Made by a program: the position numbers and the translations under genes
The notes under the pieces: model-generated
Database searches by the model: none
What the model was told of the DNA's origin: nothing
Seen by the model: the letters and a program-made list of their open reading frames with translations, nothing else
Shown here: piece after piece, positions 24,553 to 32,944 of the stretch
Numbering within the stretch: the stretch's first letter is position 1
Layout of the letters: the number at the start of each line of letters is the position of its first letter
Source of the DNA: Nocardioides sp. YR527
Lineage (GTDB): Bacteria; Actinomycetota; Actinomycetes; Propionibacteriales; Nocardioidaceae
Assembly: GCF_900101045.1 (NCBI RefSeq)
Contig: NZ_FNFN01000001.1
Location: 124,001 to 188,000 of the forward strand
Reading direction: 5' to 3'
DNA: 64,000 bases

Positions 24553-25544
24553 GCGATGACCCATATCTGAAGATCCTCAACGGCCTGATCGCGATCGTCC
24601 TCGGGGTCGGTGGCACCGCTGCTCTCTTCTGGGTGCTCAACTTCCTCTCGGGCCTGCTGCCGGGCAAGTGGGAGAGGCGGGTCAAGCCGTACGTCTTCAT
24701 CGGCCCGGCCATCGTGGTGGTCGCCGTCTTCCTGGTCTACCCGGCCCTGATGACGGTGATCTACAGCTTCGCCGATGACAACAGCATCAACTGGGTCGGG
24801 TTCGACAACTACACGGCGCTCTTCCGGGACGACGAGTTCATCGGCACGTTGGTCAACAACCTGCTCTGGATCCTCATCGTCCCGGCCGCCAGCGTCATCG
24901 TCGGCCTGCTCGTGGCGGTGCTGGCCGACCAGCTCAAGGCGTTCCCGGAGCGGGTCGCGAAGTCGGTCATCTTCATGCCGATGGCGATCAGCTTCGTCGG
25001 GGCGAGCACGATCTGGGGTTTCGTCTACGCGACCAGGTTCGCGCAGGGCGACAAGCAGATCGGGCTCCTCTCGGCGATCTCGACCAGTCTCGGGTTCGAG
25101 CCGGTCGCCTGGCTGCGGATCTCCGACTACAACCTCAACGACCTGCTCCTGATCGTCATCATGATCTGGTTGCAGGCGGGGTTCGCGATGGTGCTGCTCT
25201 CCTCGGCGATCAAGGGCGTGCCCGAGGACACCGTGGAGGCTGCGCGCATCGACGGGGCCAGCGAGATCCAGATCTTCTTCAAGGTCGTCGTACCGCAGAT
25301 CTGGCCGACGGTGATCGTGGTCTTCGTGACCATCCTCATCTTGGTGATGAAGGTCTTCGACATCGTCTACGTGATGACCGGTGGCCGCTCCGGCACCTCG
25401 GTGCTGGCCAACACCTTCGTCCTCGAGCTCTTCGAGTTCGGTGACGCCGGTCGCGCGGCGGCGGTGGTCGTGGTCCTGATGATCGCGGTGATCCCGGTGA
25501 TGGTCTACCAGATGCGCCAGTTCAAGAAGCAGGAGGCCCGCTGA
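24549..25544 (+). CDS. Sugar ABC transporter permease (AglF-like)
   Basis: A 331-residue permease with seven or eight helices, including an N-terminal extra helix pair (LNGLIAIVLGVGGTAALFWVL). The EAA loop that contacts the ATPase reads EAARIDGASEIQIFFKVVVPQIWP. It should pair with the second permease to form the transmembrane channel. It overlaps the binding-protein gene by four bases and the next gene by one base, so all three are translated together. Confidence 0.9.
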   Translation: MSDDPYLKILNGLIAIVLGVGGTAALFWVLNFLSGLLPGKWERRVKPYVFIGPAIVVVAVFLVYPALMTVIYSFADDNSINWVGFDNYTALFRDDEFIGTLVNNLLWILIVPAASVIVGLLVAVLADQLKAFPERVAKSVIFMPMAISFVGASTIWGFVYATRFAQGDKQIGLLSAISTSLGFEPVAWLRISDYNLNDLLLIVIMIWLQAGFAMVLLSSAIKGVPEDTVEAARIDGASEIQIFFKVVVPQIWPTVIVVFVTILILVMKVFDIVYVMTGGRSGTSVLANTFVLELFEFGDAGRAAAVVVVLMIAVIPVMVYQMRQFKKQEAR

Positions 25545-26383
25545 TGAGGAGCTTCACCCTCGGCAGCGTCGCTGTCCGTGTGGGCATCTTCCTGCTCTGC
25601 GTCCTCTGGTTCATCCCGACGCTGGGTCTGCTGATCTCGTCGTTCCGCGACGAGGCCGACGTGAAGTCGTCGGGCTGGTGGACGGTCATCACCGACCCGT
25701 TCTCCCAGTGGACCTTCGACAGCTACAGGCAGGTCCTCGAGAGCGGGATGGCCAACGCATTCGTGAACTCGATCGTCGTCTCCGTCCCCGCGACGGTGCT
25801 GCCGATCATGATCGCCGCGTTCGCTGCGTACGCGTTCACGTTCATGCGGTTCCCGGGACGCAACGTGCTGTTCATGCTGATCGTCGGGTTGCTGGTGGTC
25901 CCGCTGCAGGTGGCGTTCGTGCCGCTGCTCAACCTGTTCGGGAGCTACGACCTCAACGGCACCTTCCTCGCGGTGTGGCTGGCCCACACCGCGTTCGGGA
26001 TGCCGTTGGCGGTCTTCATCCTGCGCAGCTACATGGCGACCCTGCCGCAGGAGATCATCGAGTCGGCCGAGATCGACGGGGCCTCCCACTTCCAGACCTT
26101 CTGGAGGCTGATCGTGCCGATGTCGGTGCCGGCGCTGGCGGCGTTCGCGATCTTCCAGTTCCTCTGGGTCTGGAACGACCTCCTGGTCGCGCTCATCTTC
26201 CTCGGGGCGGGAGACAACGAGGTCGTCACGATCACGCTGCGCGACCTGATCGGCGACCGTGGCCAGGAGTGGCACCTGCTCACAGCTGGTGCGTTCATCA
26301 CGATGACGGTGCCGCTGCTGGTGTTCTTCTCGTTGCAGCGCTACTTCGTCCGTGGACTCACGGCCGGATCCGTGAAGGGCTGA
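25544..26383 (+). CDS. Sugar ABC transporter permease (AglG-like)
   Basis: A 279-residue permease with six helices and the EAA loop ESAEIDGASHFQTFWRLIVPMSVP. It has the short MalG-like layout with a C-terminal QRYFVRGLTAGSVKG tail, which is the family signature. The ATG overlaps the previous stop by one base. No ATPase gene follows; a strong hairpin comes 19 bases after the stop. As in many actinobacteria, a shared MsiK-type ATPase elsewhere in the genome is likely to energise it. Confidence 0.9.
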   Translation: MRSFTLGSVAVRVGIFLLCVLWFIPTLGLLISSFRDEADVKSSGWWTVITDPFSQWTFDSYRQVLESGMANAFVNSIVVSVPATVLPIMIAAFAAYAFTFMRFPGRNVLFMLIVGLLVVPLQVAFVPLLNLFGSYDLNGTFLAVWLAHTAFGMPLAVFILRSYMATLPQEIIESAEIDGASHFQTFWRLIVPMSVPALAAFAIFQFLWVWNDLLVALIFLGAGDNEVVTITLRDLIGDRGQEWHLLTAGAFITMTVPLLVFFSLQRYFVRGLTAGSVKG

Positions 26384-26401
26384 GGACCGGTTCGCACACG
26401 G

Positions 26402-26436
26402 CGGGCGCCATCGTCCCTTCGGGGGCATGGCGCCCG
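26402..26436 (+). terminator. Terminator of the sugar ABC operon
   Basis: CGGGCGCCAT (26402-26411) and ATGGCGCCCG (26427-26436) form a 10-bp stem with a 15-base loop, 19 bases after the last permease stop. Confidence 0.75.
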
Positions 26437-26574
26437 TCTCGCGTCCAGGGCCCTCTGCTGCGCGGCACGATGACCACGTCGTGACCGGCGAGCGCGGGCA
26501 TCTGGCTGGTGACACGGTGATGTCGGAGGCACTCATGCAACAGACGAAGGAGCGCGGCGGATAGGGTCACTGAT

Positions 26575-27669
26575 GTGTCCGAGACATCTGCATTCGCCCC
26601 GAAGTGGGCCGGTGTCGAGCAGGTCGCTCTTCCTGAGACGGTGCGGTCTCCGTGGTGGCAGCTCGGGCGGCGGCTGCTGGCCGCGCTCGCGATCCTGGTC
26701 GGGACGGTCCTGCTGGTCTATCTCGACCGCGATGCGTACGCCGACAACAACGATCCCACCGGCCAGATCAGCCTGATCGACGCGATCTACTACACGACGG
26801 TGACGCTGAGCACGACCGGCTACGGCGACATCGCCCCGGTCGAGGCGCATGCGCGGATGATCAACGCGTTCATCATCACGCCGGCCCGCATCGCGTTCCT
26901 GGTGCTGTTGATCGGCACCACCCTCGAGGTCCTCACCAAGCAGGGCCGTGACCTCATCCGAGTCGCTCGCTGGAGGAAGAAGATGTCCCAGCACATCGTT
27001 GTCGTCGGTTACGGCACGAAGGGCCGCAGTGCCGTGGAGACGCTGCTGACCAGCGGAGCGGATCCGGAGGAGTTCGTCGTGGTCGACCCGGACCCGGTGG
27101 CGCGCTCGGATGCCCACTCCGACGGGATCGCGGTGGTCACCGGCGACGCCACCCGGCGCGAGGTGCTGATGCGGGCGGGCGTCAAGGACGCCGAGCAGGT
27201 CATCATCACCACCAACCGTGACGACTCCAACGTGCTCACGATCCTGACGGTGCGGCAGATCAACCCCGAGGCATGGATCGTCGCCGCCGCGCGAGAGCGC
27301 GAGAACGCGCCGTTGATGAAGCAGTCCGGAGCCGACTCGGTGATCACCTCCGCCGACGCGGTCGGCCGGCTGATGGGTCTGTCCACCATCTCGCCGACCC
27401 TGGGGTCGGTCATGGAGGACCTGCTCAACTCCGGCACCGGCCTCGAGGTCGCCGAGCGCGACCTGCTGGTCAACGAGGTCGGCAAGCAGCCGCAGCAGCT
27501 GGCCGACCAGGTGATCGCGGTCGTACGCGACGAGAAGGTCTTCCGCTACTTCGACCCGGTCGTCGGCACCCTGTCGCGGGGGGACCGGCTGGTCGTCGTA
27601 CGGGCCGCGAAGGAGCTGCCCTGGGCGCCGCGTCCGGGGACGCACGGCGAGGACACCGCGGAGGTGTAG
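26575..27669 (+). CDS. Potassium channel with RCK/TrkA-N domain
   Basis: 364 residues. Two transmembrane helices flank a pore loop with the K+ selectivity filter TTGYGD (in TVTLSTTGYGDIAP). A cytosolic RCK domain follows, with a Rossmann nucleotide site HIVVVGYGTKGRSAVETLL and VVTGDATRREVLMRAGV. The C-terminal TrkA-C-like part is at about 270-345. The protein should be a ligand-gated K+ channel. TAGGGT lies seven bases before the GTG at 26575, so the transcript is probably leaderless. The gene is followed 14 bases after its stop by the left 41-bp inverted repeat. Confidence 0.9.
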   Translation: MSETSAFAPKWAGVEQVALPETVRSPWWQLGRRLLAALAILVGTVLLVYLDRDAYADNNDPTGQISLIDAIYYTTVTLSTTGYGDIAPVEAHARMINAFIITPARIAFLVLLIGTTLEVLTKQGRDLIRVARWRKKMSQHIVVVGYGTKGRSAVETLLTSGADPEEFVVVDPDPVARSDAHSDGIAVVTGDATRREVLMRAGVKDAEQVIITTNRDDSNVLTILTVRQINPEAWIVAAARERENAPLMKQSGADSVITSADAVGRLMGLSTISPTLGSVMEDLLNSGTGLEVAERDLLVNEVGKQPQQLADQVIAVVRDEKVFRYFDPVVGTLSRGDRLVVVRAAKELPWAPRPGTHGEDTAEV

Positions 27670-27682
27670 CACCCGCCGAAAT

Positions 27683-27741
27683 AGAAGTCAGCCGCTGGCG
27701 TCTCGGGTCACCAGCGGCTGACATGGAAGAGATTAGCCGAC
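27683..27741. repeat. Left inverted repeat flanking the DUF3263 gene
   Basis: A 41-base sequence (27683-27723) is the exact reverse complement of 28253-28293. It contains its own hairpin, GTCAGCCGCTGG (27687-27698) with CCAGCGGCTGAC (27711-27722). A further TTAGCCGAC (27733-27741) matches 28235-28243 with the same nine-base gap. Confidence 0.85.
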
Positions 27742-27870
27742 CGGCCGGCGACCTTCAAAGAGTTGATCTGCACTTTTATGAAGATGGCCCAGATGGGCTA
27801 TGCCGGGTAGTTCGAGACGGTGGCGCGTGGCGGTTTCGGAGGCGCCCGTCGCGCCTGGGATGATGTACGC

Positions 27871-28155
27871 ATGACCGAGGCGCCCCACAGCCCCGGGTCT
27901 GCCGACGGGCAGCCGGGCCTTTCCGAGAACGAGAAGCGACTGCTCGACTTCGAGCGTTCCTGGTGGTCGGCCGGAACCGGCCGCGACGACGCGGTCCGCG
28001 AGCAGCTGGGGATGAGTGCCGCCGAGTACCACCGAGCCGTCAACGATCTGATCGACAAGCCCGAGGCGCTCGCCTACGACGGCGTCCTGGTGCGCCGGCT
28101 GCGACGGCAGCGCGACGCGCGGCGTACGCAGCGCTCGCAGAACCCGCGCTCATAG
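27871..28155 (+). CDS. DUF3263 domain protein
   Basis: A 94-residue acidic-then-basic protein matching DUF3263: LSENEKRLLDFERSWWSAG, then REQLGMSAAEYHRAVNDLIDKPEAL and VRRLRRQRDARRTQR. The middle looks like a helix-turn-helix, so DNA or RNA binding is likely. It is a conserved actinobacterial gene of unknown function. GATGAT stands six bases before the ATG, as in leaderless genes. It is the only gene between two perfect 41-bp inverted repeats. Confidence 0.85.
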   Translation: MTEAPHSPGSADGQPGLSENEKRLLDFERSWWSAGTGRDDAVREQLGMSAAEYHRAVNDLIDKPEALAYDGVLVRRLRRQRDARRTQRSQNPRS

Positions 28156-28234
28156 CCCTCTCGGGTGGTCCGAGTAGCCCGGTCGGATCATTTGCAGTCT
28201 TCTGCATTGCAGGTGCTTGCACGTGTTCGGCTTC

Positions 28235-28293
28235 GTCGGCTAACGTTCTTCTTGTCAGCCGCTGGTGACCCGAGACGCCAGCGGCTGACTTCT
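28235..28293. repeat. Right inverted repeat flanking the DUF3263 gene
   Basis: The exact reverse complement of the left copy over 41 bases (28253-28293) plus GTCGGCTAA (28235-28243). It lies about 100 bases after the DUF3263 stop and ends in TTCTGTTTT, so this copy could serve as a rho-independent terminator. Confidence 0.85.
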
Positions 28294-28482
28294 GTTTTGC
28301 CGCGCGAACTGACGCATTCGTGATGTACCCGTGGGTATTCATATGTTGTCGTAAATACGGCTCGCTGCACTGCAAGGTTATGAAGCACTAACCTGATTGA
28401 CCGTCTCCGCGCCCGATCGCCACTGTCCATGAGTCAGTATCGGCTGCTCCGCTTCGGCGGGGCCGGCTCAAGGAGAGTCTGC

Positions 28483-30816
28483 GTGAACAACAGACGCGTA
28501 GCGCAGGGCCTGACCATGGCCCTCATCTCGGCAGTGGCCGCCATCAGCATGCCCACAGGCGTGCAGGCGGCCACCGACCCCAAGCCCGGCAAGGGCACCG
28601 TGGCATCCCAGGAGACCGACGACGGCCGCGCGGTCGTCGCCGGCAAGGAGGCCAGGACCAAGGCGGAGAAGTCGGCTGCGGCCTTCGTCGCCGCCGACCC
28701 TGTGGCGCTGAAGCTCGGCGCCAAGGACGAGGCCGTCCGGCTGAGGACGTACCAGTCCTCCGGGCTGCAGTACGTCTCCTACGACCGCACCCACCAGGGC
28801 CTGCGCGTCGTCGGCGGTGACTTCGTCGTCGCTGCTGATGGCGAGGGCAACCTGCTGGGCACCTCGGTCGCCCAGGACGCCCCGGTCAAGGTGGCCACCA
28901 CGACACCCGCGATCACCGAGGCCAAGGCGGAGAAGGTCGCCAAGGGCAAGGTGACCAAGCCGGCCGTGGAGTCCAGCGAGCTGGTCGTCCTCCAGGGCGA
29001 GGCCGGCTCGGACCTGGCGTACGAGACGATCGTGACCGGCACGCGTGCCGGCGAGCCCTCACGTCTCTCGGTCTTCGTCGACGCCGCCACGGGCAAGGTG
29101 CTCTCCACCAGGGAGCACGTCGTGGCGGGCACGGGCAACTCGGGCTACTCCGGGAGCGTGTCGATCTCGACGCAGCTCTCCGGCTCGACGTATTCGATGA
29201 CGGACCCGTCCGCGACGACGCTGAAGTGTCAGAACGCGACGGGCAACGTGACCTACACCGGCACCGACGACGCCTGGGGCAACGGAGACCCGACCAACCG
29301 GGAGACCGGCTGCGTCGACGCGTTCTACGCCGCCCAGCAGGAGAAGGGCATGCTGACCTCGTGGCTGGGTCGCTCGGGCATGGACGGCTCCGGCGGCTGG
29401 CTCCCGGTCCGGGTCGGTCTGAACGACGTGAACGCCTACTACGACGGCACCCAGGTGCAGATCGGCCACTCGCAGTCCGGCTCGCGCTGGATCGGCTCGC
29501 TCGACGTCGTCGCCCACGAGTTCGGCCACGGCATCGACGACCACACCCCGGGTGGGATCTCGGGTGGTAACACCCAGGAGTTCGTCGCGGACACCTTCGG
29601 TGCGGCGACCGAGTGGTACGACAACCAGAGCGCCAACGACACCCCCGACTACACCGTCGGTGAGGAGGTCGACCTGGTCGGCGCCGGACCGATCCGCAAC
29701 ATGTACAACCCGTCCCTGGTCGGCGACGACAACTGCTACTCGTCCTCGACGCCGGGCGACGAGGTCCACGCCGCGGCCGGACCGGGCAACCACTGGTTCT
29801 ACCTGCTCGCCGAGGGGTCCAACCCGACCAACGGCCAGCCGACCTCGCCGACCTGCAACTCCTCGTCCGTGACCGGCGTGGGGATCCAGAAGGCGATGAA
29901 CATCATGTACAACGCGATGCTGATCAAGACCTCCTCGTCGTCGTACCTGAAGTACCGCACCTGGACGCTCACCGCGGCCAAGAACCTGTACGGCACCACG
30001 ACCTGCACCGAGTTCAACGCGGTCAAGGCTGCCTGGAACGCGGTCTCGGTCCCGGCCCAGACCGGTGACCCGACCTGCACCCCCGGCGGCTCCAGCCCCG
30101 TCACGGTGGCCTCGCCGGGCTCCAAGACCGGCACCGTCGGCACCGCGATCTCGTCCTTCGCGGTCGCGGCCTCCGGTGGCACCTCGCCCTACACCTACAC
30201 GGCCACTGGGCTCCCGGCCGGCATCTCGATCTCGTCCTCGGGCACCGTCTCGGGTACGCCGACCACGGCCGGCACCTTCACGCCGACCGTCACCGCGACG
30301 GACTCGGCCGGTGTGACCGGTTCGGTGCAGTTCACCTTCACCGTCTCCGGCACCGGCGGCGGCACCTGCTCCGGCCAGAAGCTGACCAACCCGGGCTTCG
30401 AGTCCGGCGCGACCGGCTGGACCGCCTCCTCGGGCGTGATCGACAGCTCGACCAGCGCGCCCGCGCACGCCGGGTCGTACAAGGCCTGGCTGAACGGCTA
30501 CGGGTCGACCCACACCGACACGCTCTCGCAGTCGGTCACCATCCCGTCGGGGTGTGCGGCGACGCTCACCTTCTGGCTCTACGTCGACTCCGATGAGACG
30601 ACCACGACCACGGCGTACGACAAGCTGACGGTCAAGGCCGGGTCCACCACCCTGGCCACCTACTCGAACCTCAACAAGGGTTCGGGCTACGTCCAGAAGT
30701 CGCTCAGCCTCAGCGGCCAGGCGGGTTCGACGGTGACCCTCACCTTCACCGGTACGGAGGACTCCTCCCTCGGGACGAGCTTCCTGATCGATGACACGGC
30801 AGTGAACCTGTCGTAG
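28483..30816 (+). CDS. Secreted M4 (thermolysin-type) metalloprotease with Ig-like and C-terminal binding domains
   Basis: 777 residues. A signal peptide (VAQGLTMALISAVAAISMPTG, cleaved after VQAA) is followed by an FTP/PepSY propeptide (about 40-215) and the M4 catalytic domain (about 225-545). The zinc motif is DVVAHEFGHGIDDH, and the third ligand Glu lies in NTQEFVADTFGAA. A putative Ig-like domain (about 550-640, ATGLPAGISISSSGTVSGTP) and a beta-sandwich domain starting LTNPGFESGATGWT complete it. It probably degrades proteins outside the cell. The GTG at 28483 has AAGGAGA seven bases before it; the longer frame lacks such a site. A strong terminator follows. Confidence 0.92.
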   Translation: MNNRRVAQGLTMALISAVAAISMPTGVQAATDPKPGKGTVASQETDDGRAVVAGKEARTKAEKSAAAFVAADPVALKLGAKDEAVRLRTYQSSGLQYVSYDRTHQGLRVVGGDFVVAADGEGNLLGTSVAQDAPVKVATTTPAITEAKAEKVAKGKVTKPAVESSELVVLQGEAGSDLAYETIVTGTRAGEPSRLSVFVDAATGKVLSTREHVVAGTGNSGYSGSVSISTQLSGSTYSMTDPSATTLKCQNATGNVTYTGTDDAWGNGDPTNRETGCVDAFYAAQQEKGMLTSWLGRSGMDGSGGWLPVRVGLNDVNAYYDGTQVQIGHSQSGSRWIGSLDVVAHEFGHGIDDHTPGGISGGNTQEFVADTFGAATEWYDNQSANDTPDYTVGEEVDLVGAGPIRNMYNPSLVGDDNCYSSSTPGDEVHAAAGPGNHWFYLLAEGSNPTNGQPTSPTCNSSSVTGVGIQKAMNIMYNAMLIKTSSSSYLKYRTWTLTAAKNLYGTTTCTEFNAVKAAWNAVSVPAQTGDPTCTPGGSSPVTVASPGSKTGTVGTAISSFAVAASGGTSPYTYTATGLPAGISISSSGTVSGTPTTAGTFTPTVTATDSAGVTGSVQFTFTVSGTGGGTCSGQKLTNPGFESGATGWTASSGVIDSSTSAPAHAGSYKAWLNGYGSTHTDTLSQSVTIPSGCAATLTFWLYVDSDETTTTTAYDKLTVKAGSTTLATYSNLNKGSGYVQKSLSLSGQAGSTVTLTFTGTEDSSLGTSFLIDDTAVNLS

Positions 30817-30828
30817 GTGGAACAGCGC

Positions 30829-30863
30829 GGCGCCCCCGTTCCCTTCGCGGGAACGGGGGCGCC
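30829..30863. terminator. Terminator between metalloprotease and map
   Basis: GGCGCCCCCGTTCCC (30829-30843) pairs perfectly with GGGAACGGGGGCGCC (30849-30863) around a TTCGC loop. It serves the two convergent genes. Confidence 0.85.
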
Positions 30864-30876
30864 GTCGTTGCGTACG

Positions 30877-31644
30877 TCAGTCGCGGGCGGTCAAGATGAG
30901 CGGGCCGTCCTCGGTGATCGCGACGGTGTGCTCCATGTGGGCGCCGCGCGAGCCGTCGACGCTGCGCAGCGTCCAGCCGTCCGGGTCGGTGAAGATCTCG
31001 TCGGTGGTGTGCAGGAACCACGGCTCGATCGCGATGACGAGGCCGGGCTGCAGCTTGAAGCCGCGGCCGGGGCGGCCGTCGTTGGCGATGTGCGGGTCGC
31101 CGTGCATGGTGCGGCCGACGCCGTGGCCGCCGAACTGGGTGTTGATCTTGAGGCCCTTCGCGCGGGCGACGCCGGCGATCGCGTGGGAGATGTCGCCGAC
31201 CTTGTTGCCGACACGTGCGGCGTCGATGCCCGCGGCGAGCGCCTGGGTGGTGGTCTCGATCAGGTCGAGGTCCTCCTGGCGGGGCGTACCGACGACGACG
31301 GAGAGGGCCGAGTCGGAGACCCAGCCGTCGACGCTGGCGGCGAAGTCGACGCTGAGCAGGTCGCCGTCGGCCAGCTTGTAGTCGAAGGGCAGGCCGTGCA
31401 GCACACCGTCGTTGACCGAGGTGCAGAGCACCTTCCCGAACGGCATCGCACCGAAGCTCGGGTGGTAGTCGATGTAGCAGGACTCCGCGCCGCGGTCCTT
31501 GATCATCTTGTGCGCCAGCTCGTCGAGCTCGAGCAGGTTCACACCCACGGCGGCGTGCTCGCGGAGTGCGGTCAGGACATCGGCCACGAATCGGCCGGCG
31601 GGCTTCATCTGCTCGATCTGGGTCGGGGTGCGCAGTTCGATCAC
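30877..31644 (-). CDS. map: Type I methionine aminopeptidase
   Basis: A 255-residue metallo-aminopeptidase that removes the initiator Met. The five metal ligands can be placed: Asp in LLSVDFAASVDGWVSDSAL (two), His in GGHGVGRTMHGDP, Glu in VIAIEPWFL, and Glu in GAHMEHTVAI. The GTG at 31644 gives the usual start IELRTPTQIEQM and lies six bases after a TACGCT -10 box; a GTG at 31650 would add two residues. The 15-bp palindrome in its promoter resembles a Zur box, so this could be a zinc-regulated copy. Actinobacteria often have two map genes, and only one is in the window. Confidence 0.93.
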   Translation of the reverse strand: MIELRTPTQIEQMKPAGRFVADVLTALREHAAVGVNLLELDELAHKMIKDRGAESCYIDYHPSFGAMPFGKVLCTSVNDGVLHGLPFDYKLADGDLLSVDFAASVDGWVSDSALSVVVGTPRQEDLDLIETTTQALAAGIDAARVGNKVGDISHAIAGVARAKGLKINTQFGGHGVGRTMHGDPHIANDGRPGRGFKLQPGLVIAIEPWFLHTTDEIFTDPDGWTLRSVDGSRGAHMEHTVAITEDGPLILTARD

Positions 31645-31659
31645 AGGCACAGCGTATCC

Positions 31660-31674
31660 TGAGAACGGTTCTCA
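31660..31674. promoter_or_regulatory. Zur/Fur-like 7-1-7 palindrome in the map promoter
   Basis: TGAGAAC-G-GTTCTCA is a perfect inverted repeat of the 7-1-7 form used by Zur and other Fur-family repressors. It sits between the -10 box (TACGCT, 31656-31651 on the minus strand) and the -35 region of map, where a bound repressor would block RNA polymerase. Confidence 0.5.
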
Positions 31675-31681
31675 CTTGAAT

Positions 31682-32944
31682 TCAGCAGCGAGCATCGCGC
31701 AGCGCGGCCGCCTTCGAGGTCAGGAAACGGCGCTCGGCGAGGTTGGTCGCCCGCACCGAGGCGAGATCGTACGCATCGGCAGCACCGTCCAGGTCGCCGG
31801 CGAGCTCCAGCAGATGAGCGCGCACCGCAGGCACCCGTGGATGGTCGGCGAAGCCGTCGGCCCCGTTCGTCGCACAGTCGCGCAGGAGCTCGTCGAGCAG
31901 TGCGAGGGCGGGGCCCGGGCCGTCGGCGTACCCGACCGCGACGGCCTTGTTGAGCGTCACGATCGGCCCGGGAGCGACCTTCTCCAGCAACCCGTAGAGC
32001 GCGGTGATCTGCAGCCAGTCGGTCTCCTCCGCGGTGGGCGCGCGATTGTGGAGCGCGGCGATGGCGGCCTGGATCTGGTAGGTCCCCGGCCGACCGGTGC
32101 CGATGACGGCGTCGACCAGCGCGACCCCCTCGCGAGTGGCCTCGTCGCGCCACAGGCTCCGGTCCTGGTCGGCCAGCGGCACCACCGCCCCGTGCGCGTC
32201 GATCCGGGCGGGGCGGCGAGCATCCAGCAGCAGCATCAGCGCGAGCAGGCCGCCGAGCTCGCCGTGGCCGGTCCCCGTCATCCGGGCGAGCGCGGTGCGG
32301 GCGAGGCGGGTCAGCCGGATCGCCTCGGCACACAGGTCGACGCGCTGCAGGTCGTCGCCCTCGGTCGCGACGTACCCCTCGTTGAAGAGCAGGTAGAGGA
32401 CCTTGAGCATCGCCGGGATCCGCGCGGCCAGGTCGGCGGCGCCGTCGATCCCGAGCGAGCGGCCCTTGATCGTCGCCTTCGCCCGGGAGATCCGCTGCGC
32501 CATCGTCTTCTCCGGGACGAGGTAGGCACTCGCGATCTCCCGGGTGGTGAGCCCGCCGACTGCCCGCAGGGTCAGCGCCACCGCCGAGGCCGGGGTGAGG
32601 CTGGGATGGCAGCAGAGCAGGAGTACGTCGAGGGAGTCGTCGACCACTGAGGTCTCCCGCCCCTCGGGCTCGGCGAGGTGGTCGGCGTGCTCGCGGTCGC
32701 GACGACGCGACTCGCTGCGCTTGGCGTCGACGAGGCGGCGCATCGCGGTCGTGATCAGCCAGCCGCGAGGCTGCTCCGGAACACCTCGTTCCGGCCAGGT
32801 GCGTACGGCCTCGACCAGAGCCTCCTGGACCGCGTCCTCGGCGGCGTAGAAGTCGCCGCTGCGGCGGGTGACGACGGCGACGACCTGCGGCGTGAGGTCA
32901 CGCAGGAGGTCATCGGGCAGGTCGTACGCCGTCGCCTCGGTCAC
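31682..32944 (-). CDS. ECF sigma factor with C-terminal TPR-like extension (ECF42-type)
   Basis: 420 residues. Sigma region 2 is near residues 10-75 (DFYAAEDAVQEALVEAVRTWPERG) and region 4 near 110-170 (LTTREIASAYLVPEKTMAQRISRAK). A long helical C-terminal domain (about 180-420) with LYGLLEKVAPGPIVTLNKAVAVGYADGP-like text matches the extended ECF42 group, in which that part is TPR-like and controls activity instead of an anti-sigma factor. The GTG start overlaps the stop of the YCII gene by four bases. The ECF42/YCII(DGPF) pairing is a known signature of the group. Confidence 0.9.
   Translation of the reverse strand: MTEATAYDLPDDLLRDLTPQVVAVVTRRSGDFYAAEDAVQEALVEAVRTWPERGVPEQPRGWLITTAMRRLVDAKRSESRRRDREHADHLAEPEGRETSVVDDSLDVLLLCCHPSLTPASAVALTLRAVGGLTTREIASAYLVPEKTMAQRISRAKATIKGRSLGIDGAADLAARIPAMLKVLYLLFNEGYVATEGDDLQRVDLCAEAIRLTRLARTALARMTGTGHGELGGLLALMLLLDARRPARIDAHGAVVPLADQDRSLWRDEATREGVALVDAVIGTGRPGTYQIQAAIAALHNRAPTAEETDWLQITALYGLLEKVAPGPIVTLNKAVAVGYADGPGPALALLDELLRDCATNGADGFADHPRVPAVRAHLLELAGDLDGAADAYDLASVRATNLAERRFLTSKAAALRDARC

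Noticed and set aside
28326..28337. TACCC-GT-GGGTA inverted repeat upstream of the metalloprotease as a copper box
   Set aside because: The arms are only five bases and it is about 150 bases from the start; without other evidence it is weak.
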